Source: Halieaceae bacterium UBA6060 (GTDB lineage: Bacteria; Pseudomonadota; Gammaproteobacteria; Pseudomonadales; Halieaceae). From it: DNA of 11,862 nucleotides. Under the pieces are notes generated by a model, which was not told the origin of the DNA, made no database searches, and saw only the letters and a list, made by a program, of their open reading frames with translations. The position numbers and the translations under genes are program-made. Location: assembly GCA_002428935.1 (NCBI GenBank), contig DIYG01000130.1, forward strand, positions 1-11,862. The letters run 5' to 3'. Shown piece by piece: positions 1-7,781 of the stretch (the first letter of the stretch is position 1; every line of letters begins with the position of its first letter).

Positions 1-302
1 GCGAGCTTATGGCTCGCGCCGTATCGGAGCTTGCGGACGCAGCGGTGATTACCAGTGACAATCCTCGCGGGGAAGACCCCCGGGCGATCATCGCCGATGT
101 CGAAGCGGGTATGAGTATTGAATACCAGGCTTGCGTCGATCGCGGAGAAGCTATTGGCCGCGCGATTCGTGATGCACAGCGGGATGACTGCGTATTGATC
201 GCCGGCAAAGGGCACGAGGACTATCAGATCATCGGTAGTCAGCGTCTCGTGTTCAGTGACAGCGTTGCCGCCCAGGAAGCTTTGGAGCGGCTTGCCGCAT
301 GA
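1..302 (+). CDS. murE: UDP-N-acetylmuramoyl-L-alanyl-D-glutamate--2,6-diaminopimelate ligase, C-terminal fragment
   Basis: This is the last 99 codons of MurE (reading frame from base 3); the start and the ATP-binding centre lie upstream of the window. MurE is the cytoplasmic ligase that adds the third stem-peptide residue to UDP-MurNAc-L-Ala-D-Glu. What remains is the C-terminal ligase domain. The motif DNPR (bases 57-68), followed by GEDP, is the signature of enzymes that select meso-diaminopimelate rather than L-lysine. The conserved GKGHEDYQ block (bases 204-227) supplies further contacts to the amino acid in known structures. The fragment aligns without gaps to the end of the E. coli enzyme from memory. 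It ends with TGA at 300-302, overlapping the murF start in ATGATG. The truncation is only the window edge; nothing suggests a broken gene. Confidence 0.96.
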   Translation, partial: ELMARAVSELADAAVITSDNPRGEDPRAIIADVEAGMSIEYQACVDRGEAIGRAIRDAQRDDCVLIAGKGHEDYQIIGSQRLVFSDSVAAQEALERLAA

Positions 303-1696
303 TGAGCAACCTGAATCTATCGGCCATCGCCACCCGCATTGGTGCCGTCTATCACGGTCCCGCCGTGCCGGTATCGGGAGTCAGCATCGATTCGCGGCGT
401 ATAGCCCCCGGCGATGTTTTCGTGGCCATAAGCGGAACACGTGTCGATGGGCATGATTTTCTTGCCATGGCGGCCGAACGTGGCGCCGTGGCGGCTATCG
501 TTGAGCGAGAGCTCAGTGCCGAGCTGCCTACCCTGCGCGTCGAGAACACCCTTGCGGCCCTGACGGAGATCGGTCGCGCCAACTGTGCGGCAAGTGACGC
601 GACGGTGGTGGCGATTACCGGCAGCTGTGGGAAAACTTCGGTTAAGAATATGTGCGATGCGGTGTTTTCGCAGCGCGGTCCCACCGTTGCAACCGCGGGC
701 AACTACAACAACGAAATTGGCGTTCCCCTGACGCTGGCGCGGCTTGAGGACGACACTCGCTTCGCCATCGTCGAGATGGGGGCGACGGGTCGCGGAGACG
801 TCGCGCATCTGTGCACGTTAGCAAAACCGAGCATCACCACGGTGCTCAACGCCATGGAAGCTCATCTCGATGGTTTCGGCGGAGTAGCCGACGTGGCGGA
901 CATCAAAGCCGAAATCTTTGATGCCCTGGATGAGGGCAAGGTCGCTGTGTTGAGTCTCGACGGTCCCTGGTCCGAACTCTGGCGCGAGCGTATTGCCGCT
1001 ACCGGAGCCCGGGTGATCACCTGGTCTACGACCACCGCAGCTGACGTCACCGCTACGGATGTCGAGGAGCAGGGACTGGCGGGCACGACCTTTGTTCTGA
1101 ATCTAGGCGGACAGCAGCGCCGCATCCATCTGCCCTGTCCGGGCCTGCACAATGTAGCCAATGCGCTGGCGGCGGCGGCCCTGGGTCTTGCAGCCGGGCT
1201 CGAGCTGAATGTTATCGCCCGAGGCCTCGAGCAGACGGTGAGCGAGACGGGGCGTCTACAGACAGAACGCCTGGCCGATGGTACAGCGCTTATCGACGAC
1301 AGCTACAACGCTAATCCAGGATCCGTGCGCGCCGCCATTGATTTGCTGGCCAAGCTTCCCGGTTTGCGCACCTTGATGCTCGGCGAGATGCTAGAGCTCG
1401 GCGAGGAAAGCGCGGCCATGCATGCGGCCATGGGCCACCTGGCTCGAGAACGGGGCCTTGAGACTTTCGTTGGTGTGGGCACGGCCCTGGCGCCGGCGGT
1501 CGACGCCTTCGGTGAGGGTGGGCAGTTGTTCTCCGACCGAAGCGCCGTGGTACCCGCCCTAGGCGAGCTTCTTGCGAACAGTGACACAGTTCTTGTCAAA
1601 GGTTCTCGCGGCGCAGCAATGGAGTCTCTGCTTGATGATTTGCGACGGATTGGGAATGGCAGTCCGTCGCAGCCTGCGGAGGTCGAGCCATGCTGA
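299..1696 (+). CDS. murF: UDP-N-acetylmuramoyl-tripeptide--D-alanyl-D-alanine ligase
   Basis: MurF (465 aa; E. coli about 452) joins the D-Ala-D-Ala made by Ddl to UDP-MurNAc-tripeptide using ATP, finishing the cytoplasmic pentapeptide precursor. The N-terminal UDP-binding domain spans roughly residues 1-95. The central ATPase domain has the P-loop TGSCGKTS at 107-114 (Lys112), then GNYNNEIGVP and EMGA. The C-terminal domain begins near residue 310 and carries DDSYNANPGS at 333-342 and VKGSRGAAME near the end. Two adjacent ATGs (299 and 302) are possible starts; the first overlaps the murE stop by 4 nt, with GGAG at 284-287. The Cys in the P-loop, where relatives usually have Asn or Ser, is notable. 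The gene ends inside the mraY start region (7-nt overlap). Identification is secure. Confidence 0.97.
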   Translation: MMSNLNLSAIATRIGAVYHGPAVPVSGVSIDSRRIAPGDVFVAISGTRVDGHDFLAMAAERGAVAAIVERELSAELPTLRVENTLAALTEIGRANCAASDATVVAITGSCGKTSVKNMCDAVFSQRGPTVATAGNYNNEIGVPLTLARLEDDTRFAIVEMGATGRGDVAHLCTLAKPSITTVLNAMEAHLDGFGGVADVADIKAEIFDALDEGKVAVLSLDGPWSELWRERIAATGARVITWSTTTAADVTATDVEEQGLAGTTFVLNLGGQQRRIHLPCPGLHNVANALAAAALGLAAGLELNVIARGLEQTVSETGRLQTERLADGTALIDDSYNANPGSVRAAIDLLAKLPGLRTLMLGEMLELGEESAAMHAAMGHLARERGLETFVGVGTALAPAVDAFGEGGQLFSDRSAVVPALGELLANSDTVLVKGSRGAAMESLLDDLRRIGNGSPSQPAEVEPC

Positions 1697-2772
1697 TGCT
1701 GCTGGCGGAGTACCTGGCTCAGTTCGAATCGGGTTTCCGAGTTTTTCAGTACCTGACTCTGAGGGGCATCCTCGCGGCGGGAACGGCTCTGGCGATTTCT
1801 TTGCTGGTGGGGCCTACCATGATCCGCCGCTTGAACTACCACCAGGTCGGCCAGGCGGTGCGTAGTGACGGCCCCTCGACTCATCTTGGCAAGACAGGCA
1901 CACCCACCATGGGGGGTGCTTTGATCCTGGTGGCGATTGCCGTTAGCACCCTGTTGTGGGGTGATTTGTCTAACGCCTATGTTTGGGTGGCCTTACTGGT
2001 GACTGCCGCTTTTGGTGCCGTGGGTTGGGTCGATGATTACCGCAAGGTGGTGGAGCGAAACCCCCGGGGCCTTCCCGCCCGATGGAAGTACCTCTGGCAG
2101 TCCGTCGCTGGATTGGCCGCAGCGCTGTTTCTTTATCTCAACGCCGATAGCCCCGTGACCACACAGTTGTATTTGCCCTTCTTCAAAGATGTGGCGATTG
2201 CCATGGGAGCTCTCTTTGTCGTCCTGGCGTACTTCGTCATCGTGGGTGCGAGTAATGCCGTGAACCTCACCGATGGTCTTGATGGTCTGGCGATTCTTCC
2301 CACGGTGCTTGTTGGTACCGCCCTAGGTGTTATCGCTTACCTCACGGGGAATGTGAACTTCGCCCAATACCTGCAGATCCCCTACGTGCCGGGGAGCGGC
2401 GAGCTGGCGGTGTTTTGTGGCGCGATCGCCGGCTCGGGATTGGGCTTTCTCTGGTTTAACACTTACCCAGCGCAGGTATTCATGGGTGATGTGGGTGCCC
2501 TGGCTCTGGGAGCCGCGCTGGGTACCGTCGCGGTGATCACGCGGCATGAAATCGTCTTCTTCATCATGGGCGGTATCTTCGTTCTGGAGACCGTGTCGGT
2601 GATTCTCCAGGTCGCCTCCTTCAAGCTGACGGGGCGCCGAATTTTTCGCATGGCTCCCATTCATCACCACTACGAGCTCAAGGGCTGGCCCGAACCGCGA
2701 GTCATCGTGCGTTTCTGGATCATCACCGTGATGCTGGTCCTGTTTGGTCTCGCGACCCTGAAGTTGCGGTGA
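1690..2772 (+). CDS. mraY: Phospho-N-acetylmuramoyl-pentapeptide-transferase (lipid I synthase)
   Basis: MraY is the integral inner-membrane enzyme that transfers phospho-MurNAc-pentapeptide from UDP to undecaprenyl phosphate, giving lipid I. The protein is 360 aa, the same length as the E. coli enzyme, with about ten hydrophobic segments. Landmark motifs are present: GTPTMGG near residue 75, the VDDYRK pair Asp115/Asp116, NAVNLTDGLDGLA, the FMGDVG Asp267, and the cytoplasmic triple-His loop PIHHHYELKGWPEPRV with His325-327. The Asp and His residues are the ones implicated in Mg2+ binding and catalysis in this family. The start at 1690 (MLMLLAEYL) matches the family N-terminus and has GGAGG at 1678-1682, 7 nt upstream. 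The second ATG (1696) lies two codons on and is less well placed. The gene overlaps the murF stop by 7 nt. Confidence 0.98.
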   Translation: MLMLLAEYLAQFESGFRVFQYLTLRGILAAGTALAISLLVGPTMIRRLNYHQVGQAVRSDGPSTHLGKTGTPTMGGALILVAIAVSTLLWGDLSNAYVWVALLVTAAFGAVGWVDDYRKVVERNPRGLPARWKYLWQSVAGLAAALFLYLNADSPVTTQLYLPFFKDVAIAMGALFVVLAYFVIVGASNAVNLTDGLDGLAILPTVLVGTALGVIAYLTGNVNFAQYLQIPYVPGSGELAVFCGAIAGSGLGFLWFNTYPAQVFMGDVGALALGAALGTVAVITRHEIVFFIMGGIFVLETVSVILQVASFKLTGRRIFRMAPIHHHYELKGWPEPRVIVRFWIITVMLVLFGLATLKLR

Positions 2773-2773
2773 T

Positions 2774-2781
2774 GGGGGAGG
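2774..2781 (+). promoter_or_regulatory. Shine-Dalgarno sequence deciding the murD start
   Basis: A GGGGGAGG run lies just after the mraY stop. It is 11 nt upstream of the ATG at 2793 but overlaps or follows the two other in-frame candidates (GTG 2769, ATG 2772), so it can only serve 2793. The spacing is slightly long. The protein alignment independently favours the same start. Confidence 0.65.
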
Positions 2782-2792
2782 CGGCGCTGAAT

Positions 2793-4142
2793 ATGGACTC
2801 GCTCATTAGCAGCACCAGACGCAAGGTCATCGTTGGCCTCGGCGCTACGGGTCTTTCCGTCGCCCGCTTCCTCGCTCAGCGCGGCGAGGAATTCACCGTG
2901 GTCGACACCCGGGAGCAACCTCCGGGCCTGGAAACGCTGCGTCGGGAATTGCCAGAGGTAACTGCGATCACCGGGGCGGTGCCTCAGGATCTGCTGGACA
3001 CGGCGGGAGAGCTCATCGTTTCTCCAGGTATCTCTCCGGCGGAGCCTTGGCTTGTGGCTGCAGTACAGGCCGGAGCGGTCCTGCGCGGTGACATCGATTT
3101 GTTTATGGCAGCAGCGCAGGCGCCTGTGGTGGGCATCACCGGCTCCAATGCCAAGTCCACGGTGACGGAACTCCTGGGTTTCATGGCTCGCGAGGCAGGC
3201 TGCCGCGTGGCCGTCGGTGGAAATCTGGGCACACCGGCGCTCGATTTGCTGGCCGATGATACGGAGTTGTATGTGCTCGAGTTGTCGAGCTTTCAGCTTG
3301 AGCGTGCGGGAGAGCTGGGCCTGACCCTGGCAACGGTATTGAACGTAAGCCCGGATCATCTGGACCGGCACGGCAGCATGCCGCGCTACCACCAGGCCAA
3401 ACACCGGATTTTTGCCGGCGCCCAGAAAATCGTGTTTAACGCCGACGACCCACTCACGGTGCCGCCCATGGCCGACGGACGGAAGCAACTGAGCTGGCGT
3501 CTGCGAGAGCCCGAGCTGCAGGGCTTTGGTCTTCGTGAAGTAGACGGTGAGGTCTATCTGGCGCGAGGTTTTGACTCTCTTTTACCGGTAGCGGAGCTAG
3601 CCATGTCCGGTCAGCACAACGTGGCCAACGGTCTTGCGGCTCTCGCTCTCGGTTCAGCCCTGGATTTGCCCGAAGACGCGATGCTTCGAGCCCTGCGTAC
3701 CTTCAAAGGCTTACCCCATCGCTGCGAACTCGTCCTTGAGAAAAACGATGTGCGTTGGGTGAACGATTCCAAGGCCACCAACGTGGGCGCGGCTGTGGCA
3801 GCCATCCGCGGCCTGGGTTCGGACCGTCCCCTGGTGCTTATCGCTGGTGGGAGAAACAAAGGCGCCGATCTCCGCCTATTGCGAGACGCCGTTTCCGAAT
3901 ATTGCCCGCGGGTGTTGCTCATTGGTGAGTCAGCGCTGGAGCTCCAGGACGCTTTAGAGGATTGCAGCCACGTATCTTGTGTGGGTGATCTGGATCATGC
4001 CGTGGCCAGCGCCGCAAAAGATGTGGAGGCTGGACAGACCGTGTTGCTGTCACCGGCCTGTGCGAGCTTTGATCAGTTCGCGAGCTATGAAGCCCGTGGT
4101 GAGGCCTTCCGTCGTGTCGTGCGGGAGGTGGTAACTTCGTGA
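2793..4142 (+). CDS. murD: UDP-N-acetylmuramoyl-L-alanine--D-glutamate ligase
   Basis: MurD (449 aa from this start) adds D-glutamate to UDP-MurNAc-L-Ala in the cytoplasm. The N-terminal Rossmann-like UDP domain begins VIVGLGATGLS at about residue 12. The ATP P-loop is TGSNAKST (Lys121), followed by VGGNLGTPALDLL and YVLELSSFQLE. Lys203 in YHQAKHRIF sits where the family has its carbamylated lysine. The C-terminal domain contains WVNDSKATNVGAA, an AGGRNKGAD block and LLSPACASFDQF. Starts at GTG 2769 and ATG 2772 would add 8 or 7 residues; 2793 (MDSLISSTRRK) fits the short leader of Pseudomonas-type MurD and has a Shine-Dalgarno sequence. The P-loop has Ala120 in place of the usual Gly, which I recall also from Pseudomonas MurD. 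The stop overlaps the ftsW GTG. Confidence 0.96.
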   Translation: MDSLISSTRRKVIVGLGATGLSVARFLAQRGEEFTVVDTREQPPGLETLRRELPEVTAITGAVPQDLLDTAGELIVSPGISPAEPWLVAAVQAGAVLRGDIDLFMAAAQAPVVGITGSNAKSTVTELLGFMAREAGCRVAVGGNLGTPALDLLADDTELYVLELSSFQLERAGELGLTLATVLNVSPDHLDRHGSMPRYHQAKHRIFAGAQKIVFNADDPLTVPPMADGRKQLSWRLREPELQGFGLREVDGEVYLARGFDSLLPVAELAMSGQHNVANGLAALALGSALDLPEDAMLRALRTFKGLPHRCELVLEKNDVRWVNDSKATNVGAAVAAIRGLGSDRPLVLIAGGRNKGADLRLLRDAVSEYCPRVLLIGESALELQDALEDCSHVSCVGDLDHAVASAAKDVEAGQTVLLSPACASFDQFASYEARGEAFRRVVREVVTS

Positions 4143-5284
4143 ACACCGCATCCGCTCCCGAGTTTCGCGTGGCCCTGGACCCGGTGCTGTTGGTTCTGGT
4201 TACAGCGCTGCTCGTTATCGGCCTTATCGCCATCAGCTCGGCGTCCGTGGGTTATGCCGAGGCCACCTACGGTGACATGTGGCACCACAGTACCCGTCAT
4301 CAGGTCTACCTGGTCATCGCTCTGTTTGCAGCGGTGTTTTGTTACTGCATGCCCGTTGATTTTTGGTACCGCACGGCCTGGTTGTGGCTGCTGATTTCCA
4401 GCGTCCTGTTGATTCTGGTGCTGGTCCCTGGGGTGGGGCGGAACGTCAACGGCAGCCAACGGTGGTTGGCCTTGGGCCCTCTAACGCTGCAGCCCTCAGA
4501 GCTGGCAAAGGCGTCGATGATTCTGTTTCTGTCCGGGTACCTGCTGCGCCAGGGGAAGGCCCTGCAGGAAAGTTGGTTAGGTTTTTTGCGGCCCCTTATG
4601 GTGCTCGGCGTGGTCGCGGTTCTGCTGCTGGCGGAACCGGACTTTGGCGCCACGGTCATCATGTTGGCGACGGCCTTTGGCATGCTGTTTCTCGCCGGCA
4701 TGCGCCTAACGCATCTGGCCCTGGTGATGGCCCTGACCGGTGGCCTGGGCGCGCTTCTGATTCTTGCAGCTCCCTATCGTCTCGTGCGCCTGGTTGCCTA
4801 CCTGGATCCCTGGGCCGATCCCTTTGGCGCGGGTTTCCAGCTCATCCAGTCGCTCATCGCCTTTGGTCGCGGTGAGTGGTTTGGTGTGGGTTTGGGTAAT
4901 TCAGTGCAAAAGCTGTTCTACCTTCCCGAGGCGCATACGGACTTTGTGTTTTCCATCTGGGCCGAGGAAACGGGCTTTGCCGGTGCGCTAACCCTTATTC
5001 TGCTATTCCTGGCCCTGGTGTTACGCATCTTTCATGTGGGGCGCCAGGCCCTCGGTGCCGGACAGGTGTTTGCGGCGCAACTTTGCTTCGGTGTTGCGCT
5101 GATGTTCTCCGGTCAGGCCTTTGTGAATATGGGTGCCAGCTCCGGTTTGCTGCCCACGAAGGGGCTGACGCTGCCCTTGGTCAGCTACGGCGGCACGAGT
5201 TTGATCACCGCCTGTGCGCTACTGGGCATCGTGCTGCGCGTCGCCCGGGAACTCGAGCAAGCCCCGCGGAGGACCCGTCGATGA
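4139..5284 (+). CDS. ftsW: Septal peptidoglycan glycosyltransferase, SEDS family
   Basis: FtsW (381 aa; E. coli 414) is the SEDS-family lipid II polymerase that works with the transpeptidase FtsI at the septum. About ten transmembrane segments are visible. SEDS signatures occur in order: NGSQRWL (about 104-110), LQPSELAK (117-124), AEPDFGAT, the large periplasmic loop with DPFGAGFQ and LPEAHTDF, and PLVSYGGTS (346-354). Asp268 in EAHTDF corresponds to the catalytic Asp of the family. It begins with GTG, the only non-ATG start I chose, overlapping the murD stop as GTGA, with GGAGG at 4124-4128 ten nt upstream. The N-terminus before the first membrane segment is only about 14 residues, shorter than in E. 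coli. FtsW is preferred over RodA because of the position between murD and murG. Confidence 0.97.
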   Translation: MNTASAPEFRVALDPVLLVLVTALLVIGLIAISSASVGYAEATYGDMWHHSTRHQVYLVIALFAAVFCYCMPVDFWYRTAWLWLLISSVLLILVLVPGVGRNVNGSQRWLALGPLTLQPSELAKASMILFLSGYLLRQGKALQESWLGFLRPLMVLGVVAVLLLAEPDFGATVIMLATAFGMLFLAGMRLTHLALVMALTGGLGALLILAAPYRLVRLVAYLDPWADPFGAGFQLIQSLIAFGRGEWFGVGLGNSVQKLFYLPEAHTDFVFSIWAEETGFAGALTLILLFLALVLRIFHVGRQALGAGQVFAAQLCFGVALMFSGQAFVNMGASSGLLPTKGLTLPLVSYGGTSLITACALLGIVLRVARELEQAPRRTRR

Positions 5285-6360
5285 ACGGCTCTGCACCGCT
5301 GGCTATGATCCTCGCGGGGGGTACCGGTGGACATGTCTATCCCGCCCTGGCGGTGGCCCAGGTGCTGCGGGATAGAGGCTACCGATTGCGTTGGGTCGGC
5401 ACGGAACGCGGTTTGGAGTCTCGCGTGGTTCCAGCGGCTAATATCGCCCTGGATTGTCTACCGATGCGGGGTTTGCGAGGCAAAGGACTCCTGCAGCAAC
5501 TCCAGGCGCTGATCCTCCTCATGGTGTCCGCGCTTCTGGCTCTGGTCCTTCTTCTACGGCATCGGCCTGCCCTGGTAATTGGTATGGGCGGTTATGCGTC
5601 GGTGCCCGCGGCCGCAGCAGCGTGGCTGCTCCGCAGACCTTTACTGTTGCAGGAGCAGAACGCGGTGGCCGGGAGTGCTAATCGAGCGCTGGCGCGTTTT
5701 GCTCGGATTATCGCCACGGGGTTCCCCCATGTGTTGAGTGAGCACGGGCAGGCGCGGTATTTGGGTAACCCCGTGCGCAGCGACATTCTCGAGGTGATCA
5801 ATAGGTATCCTTGGAATTGGCAGGGTGACCGTCCCTTACAGGTGCTGGTTCTTGGTGGCAGTCTTGGCGCTCGCCCCCTCAACGAAGCGGTCCCGGCGCT
5901 GGCGGCCGTGTTCGCTGAGCGCTGCCTTTGGTGGCATCAGTGTGGTCCAGATCACCTGATTTCAACCCGCGCCGCTTACGAGGCCCTCCCTGGCGTAGAG
6001 GTACGTATCGAGCCGTATCTGGAAGATATGGCCGCTGCCTACGCCTGGGCGGATCTGGTGATCTGTCGGGCTGGTGCCTTGACGGTGGCGGAACTGGCGG
6101 TTTGTGGGCGTCCGTCGCTATTAGTGCCGTTACCCCATGCTATTGACGATCATCAGACCGCCAATGGGCGTTTTCTTGCGGAAGGTGGTGCTGCAGAGCT
6201 TTTGCCCCAGGAAACTCTTGCCGAGCGAGCTCCCGCGATTCTGGGTGCCTTGCTCGATGACCCCGATCGCCTGGCCTCTATGGCAGCGGCGGCCCAGGAT
6301 TTGGGTCGCCCGGGCGCGGCGGTGGCCATTGCCGATTGCGCCGTGGAGATCGCGCGATGA
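5281..6360 (+). CDS. murG: UDP-GlcNAc--MurNAc-(pentapeptide)-PP-undecaprenol GlcNAc transferase (lipid II synthase)
   Basis: MurG (359 aa; E. coli 355) is the peripheral membrane GT-B glycosyltransferase that adds GlcNAc to lipid I on the inner face of the membrane. The N-terminal acceptor domain opens with the glycine loop GGTGGHVYP (from residue 13, His18), then GLRGKG, GMGGYAS and EQNAVAG. GNPVR (162-166) marks the domain boundary. The C-terminal UDP-GlcNAc domain has GGSLGAR (192-198), WHQCG, CRAGALTVAEL (262-272; Glu271 is the expected ribose contact) and PLPHAIDDHQ (284-292 from Leu284). The hydrophobic patch around residues 76-99 fits membrane association. The ATG at 5281 overlaps the ftsW stop (ATGA) and has GGAGG at 5268-5272, 8 nt upstream. 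The open frame continues upstream into ftsW, but that extension is out of place for the family. Confidence 0.98.
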   Translation: MNGSAPLAMILAGGTGGHVYPALAVAQVLRDRGYRLRWVGTERGLESRVVPAANIALDCLPMRGLRGKGLLQQLQALILLMVSALLALVLLLRHRPALVIGMGGYASVPAAAAAWLLRRPLLLQEQNAVAGSANRALARFARIIATGFPHVLSEHGQARYLGNPVRSDILEVINRYPWNWQGDRPLQVLVLGGSLGARPLNEAVPALAAVFAERCLWWHQCGPDHLISTRAAYEALPGVEVRIEPYLEDMAAAYAWADLVICRAGALTVAELAVCGRPSLLVPLPHAIDDHQTANGRFLAEGGAAELLPQETLAERAPAILGALLDDPDRLASMAAAAQDLGRPGAAVAIADCAVEIAR

Positions 6361-7781
6361 GTACCTTCAACCGTCGGGCCACGGATGCCATGCGCCGCGT
6401 GCGCAGGATCCACATGGTCGGTGTTGGCGGCAGCGGCATGAGTGGTATCGCTGAGGTGCTAGTGAACCTGGGCTTTGCGGTCAGCGGCTCTGATCTTCGT
6501 GAGAGTTCCGTAACCCGTCGATTGGTTGAGCTTGGTGTCTCCGTGAGCCTCGGGCATGAGGCGCAAGCGGTTTGCGATGCGGATGTGGTGGTTATTTCCA
6601 GCGCCGTCCAGGAGGGAAATCCCGAGCTGATTGCGGCCCGAGAGCGGCGTATTCCCGTGGTGCCGCGAGCGGAAATGCTTGCAGAGCTGATGCGTCATCG
6701 CTACGGCATCGCCGTGGCCGGAACCCATGGAAAGACCACCACGACGAGCCTTATCGCGGCGATCTTTGCGGCGGCCGATCTGGACCCGACCTTTGTTATC
6801 GGTGGTCGGGTGAATAGCACCGGGACTCACGCGCAGCTCGGAGCGGGGCATTTTCTCATCGCCGAAGCAGACGAAAGCGATGCGTCGTTCCTCCATCTGC
6901 AGCCCATGGTTACGGTAGTGACCAATATCGAAGCAGATCATATGGAGACCTACGGCGGTGATTTTCGTCGCCTGCGCCATACCTTTGTCGAATTTCTACA
7001 TAACCTGCCGTTTTACGGCCTGGCCGTTCTTTGTGTAGACGATCCCGTATTGGCGGGTCTCGACGAGGAAGTGGGTCGACCCATGCTGGGCTATGGCTTT
7101 GCAGCTAATGCGGACTACCAGATCACGGACCTCGAGCCCCAGGGTCTGAAAACACGCTTTGTCGTCCGTCGTCCCGATGCCCGCGACGATCTTCCTATCG
7201 TGCTGAATATGCCGGGCCGTCACAACGTGCTCAACGCGACGGCTGCGGTCGCCGTGGCCACGGATCAGGGCATCGATGATGCGGTGATACGCGACACGCT
7301 GGAACAGTTTAGCGGCGTGGGGCGACGCTTTACGGTTTATCCAGCTATTAATGTGGGTGGTAAATCCGTGTGTCTCGTCGACGACTACGGACATCACCCG
7401 ACCGAGGTCTCGGCGACGCTGGCCTCGGCAAGGCAGGCATTTCCCGAGCGACGCCTGGTCATGGTTTACCAGCCTCATCGGTTTACCCGGACCCGGGATC
7501 TTTACGATGACTTTGTCGGTGTGCTCAGTGATGCGGATAGCCTTTTGTTGCTCGAGGTGTATAGCGCTGGGGAAGAACCCATCGCCGGCGCCGACAGTCG
7601 CTCCCTGGCGCGCTCCATTCGCCAGCGAGGGCAGGTCGATCCTGTTTATGTGGCGGAGGTCTCAGAGGTACCGACCCTGCTCGCGGAGCAGCTTCGCGAT
7701 GGGGACGTGCTCATCACCCAGGGTGCAGGGGATATCGCGCGCCTGGCGGTGGAGCTTCGCCAACGGGAGGGTGAGTCATGA
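6357..7781 (+). CDS. murC: UDP-N-acetylmuramate--L-alanine ligase
   Basis: MurC (474 aa) starts stem-peptide assembly by joining L-Ala to UDP-MurNAc with ATP. The N-terminal nucleotide-sugar domain has GVGGSGMSGIAEVL from residue 22. The ATPase domain has the P-loop GTHGKTTTT (from 122, Lys126), EADESDASFLHLQP (from 170) and NIEADHMETY. The C-terminal domain has GRRF, VDDYGHHPTEV (Asp342 onward), the QPHRFTRTRDL motif and a late QGAGDIA. These match the E. coli enzyme block for block. The ATG at 6357 overlaps the murG stop as ATGA with GGAG at 6345-6348. An in-frame TTG at 6336 would add seven residues inside murG and has no support. The neighbouring ddlB supplies the dipeptide for the end of the same pathway. 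Confidence 0.98.
   Translation: MSTFNRRATDAMRRVRRIHMVGVGGSGMSGIAEVLVNLGFAVSGSDLRESSVTRRLVELGVSVSLGHEAQAVCDADVVVISSAVQEGNPELIAARERRIPVVPRAEMLAELMRHRYGIAVAGTHGKTTTTSLIAAIFAAADLDPTFVIGGRVNSTGTHAQLGAGHFLIAEADESDASFLHLQPMVTVVTNIEADHMETYGGDFRRLRHTFVEFLHNLPFYGLAVLCVDDPVLAGLDEEVGRPMLGYGFAANADYQITDLEPQGLKTRFVVRRPDARDDLPIVLNMPGRHNVLNATAAVAVATDQGIDDAVIRDTLEQFSGVGRRFTVYPAINVGGKSVCLVDDYGHHPTEVSATLASARQAFPERRLVMVYQPHRFTRTRDLYDDFVGVLSDADSLLLLEVYSAGEEPIAGADSRSLARSIRQRGQVDPVYVAEVSEVPTLLAEQLRDGDVLITQGAGDIARLAVELRQREGES

Noticed and set aside
1303..1884. Antisense open frame across the murF/mraY junction.
   Set aside because: Low-complexity Arg/Ser-rich translation typical of shadow frames; both sense genes are intact and fully account for the DNA.
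2670..3488. Long antisense open frame (272 codons) opposite the start of murD.
   Set aside because: It lies fully within murD and the end of mraY, has no recognisable domain, and its composition is that of a GC-rich gene read backwards.
5083..5280. A 66-codon upstream extension of murG within ftsW.
   Set aside because: The MurG family begins just before the GGTGGH loop, and ATG 5281 has a good ribosome site and the ATGA overlap.
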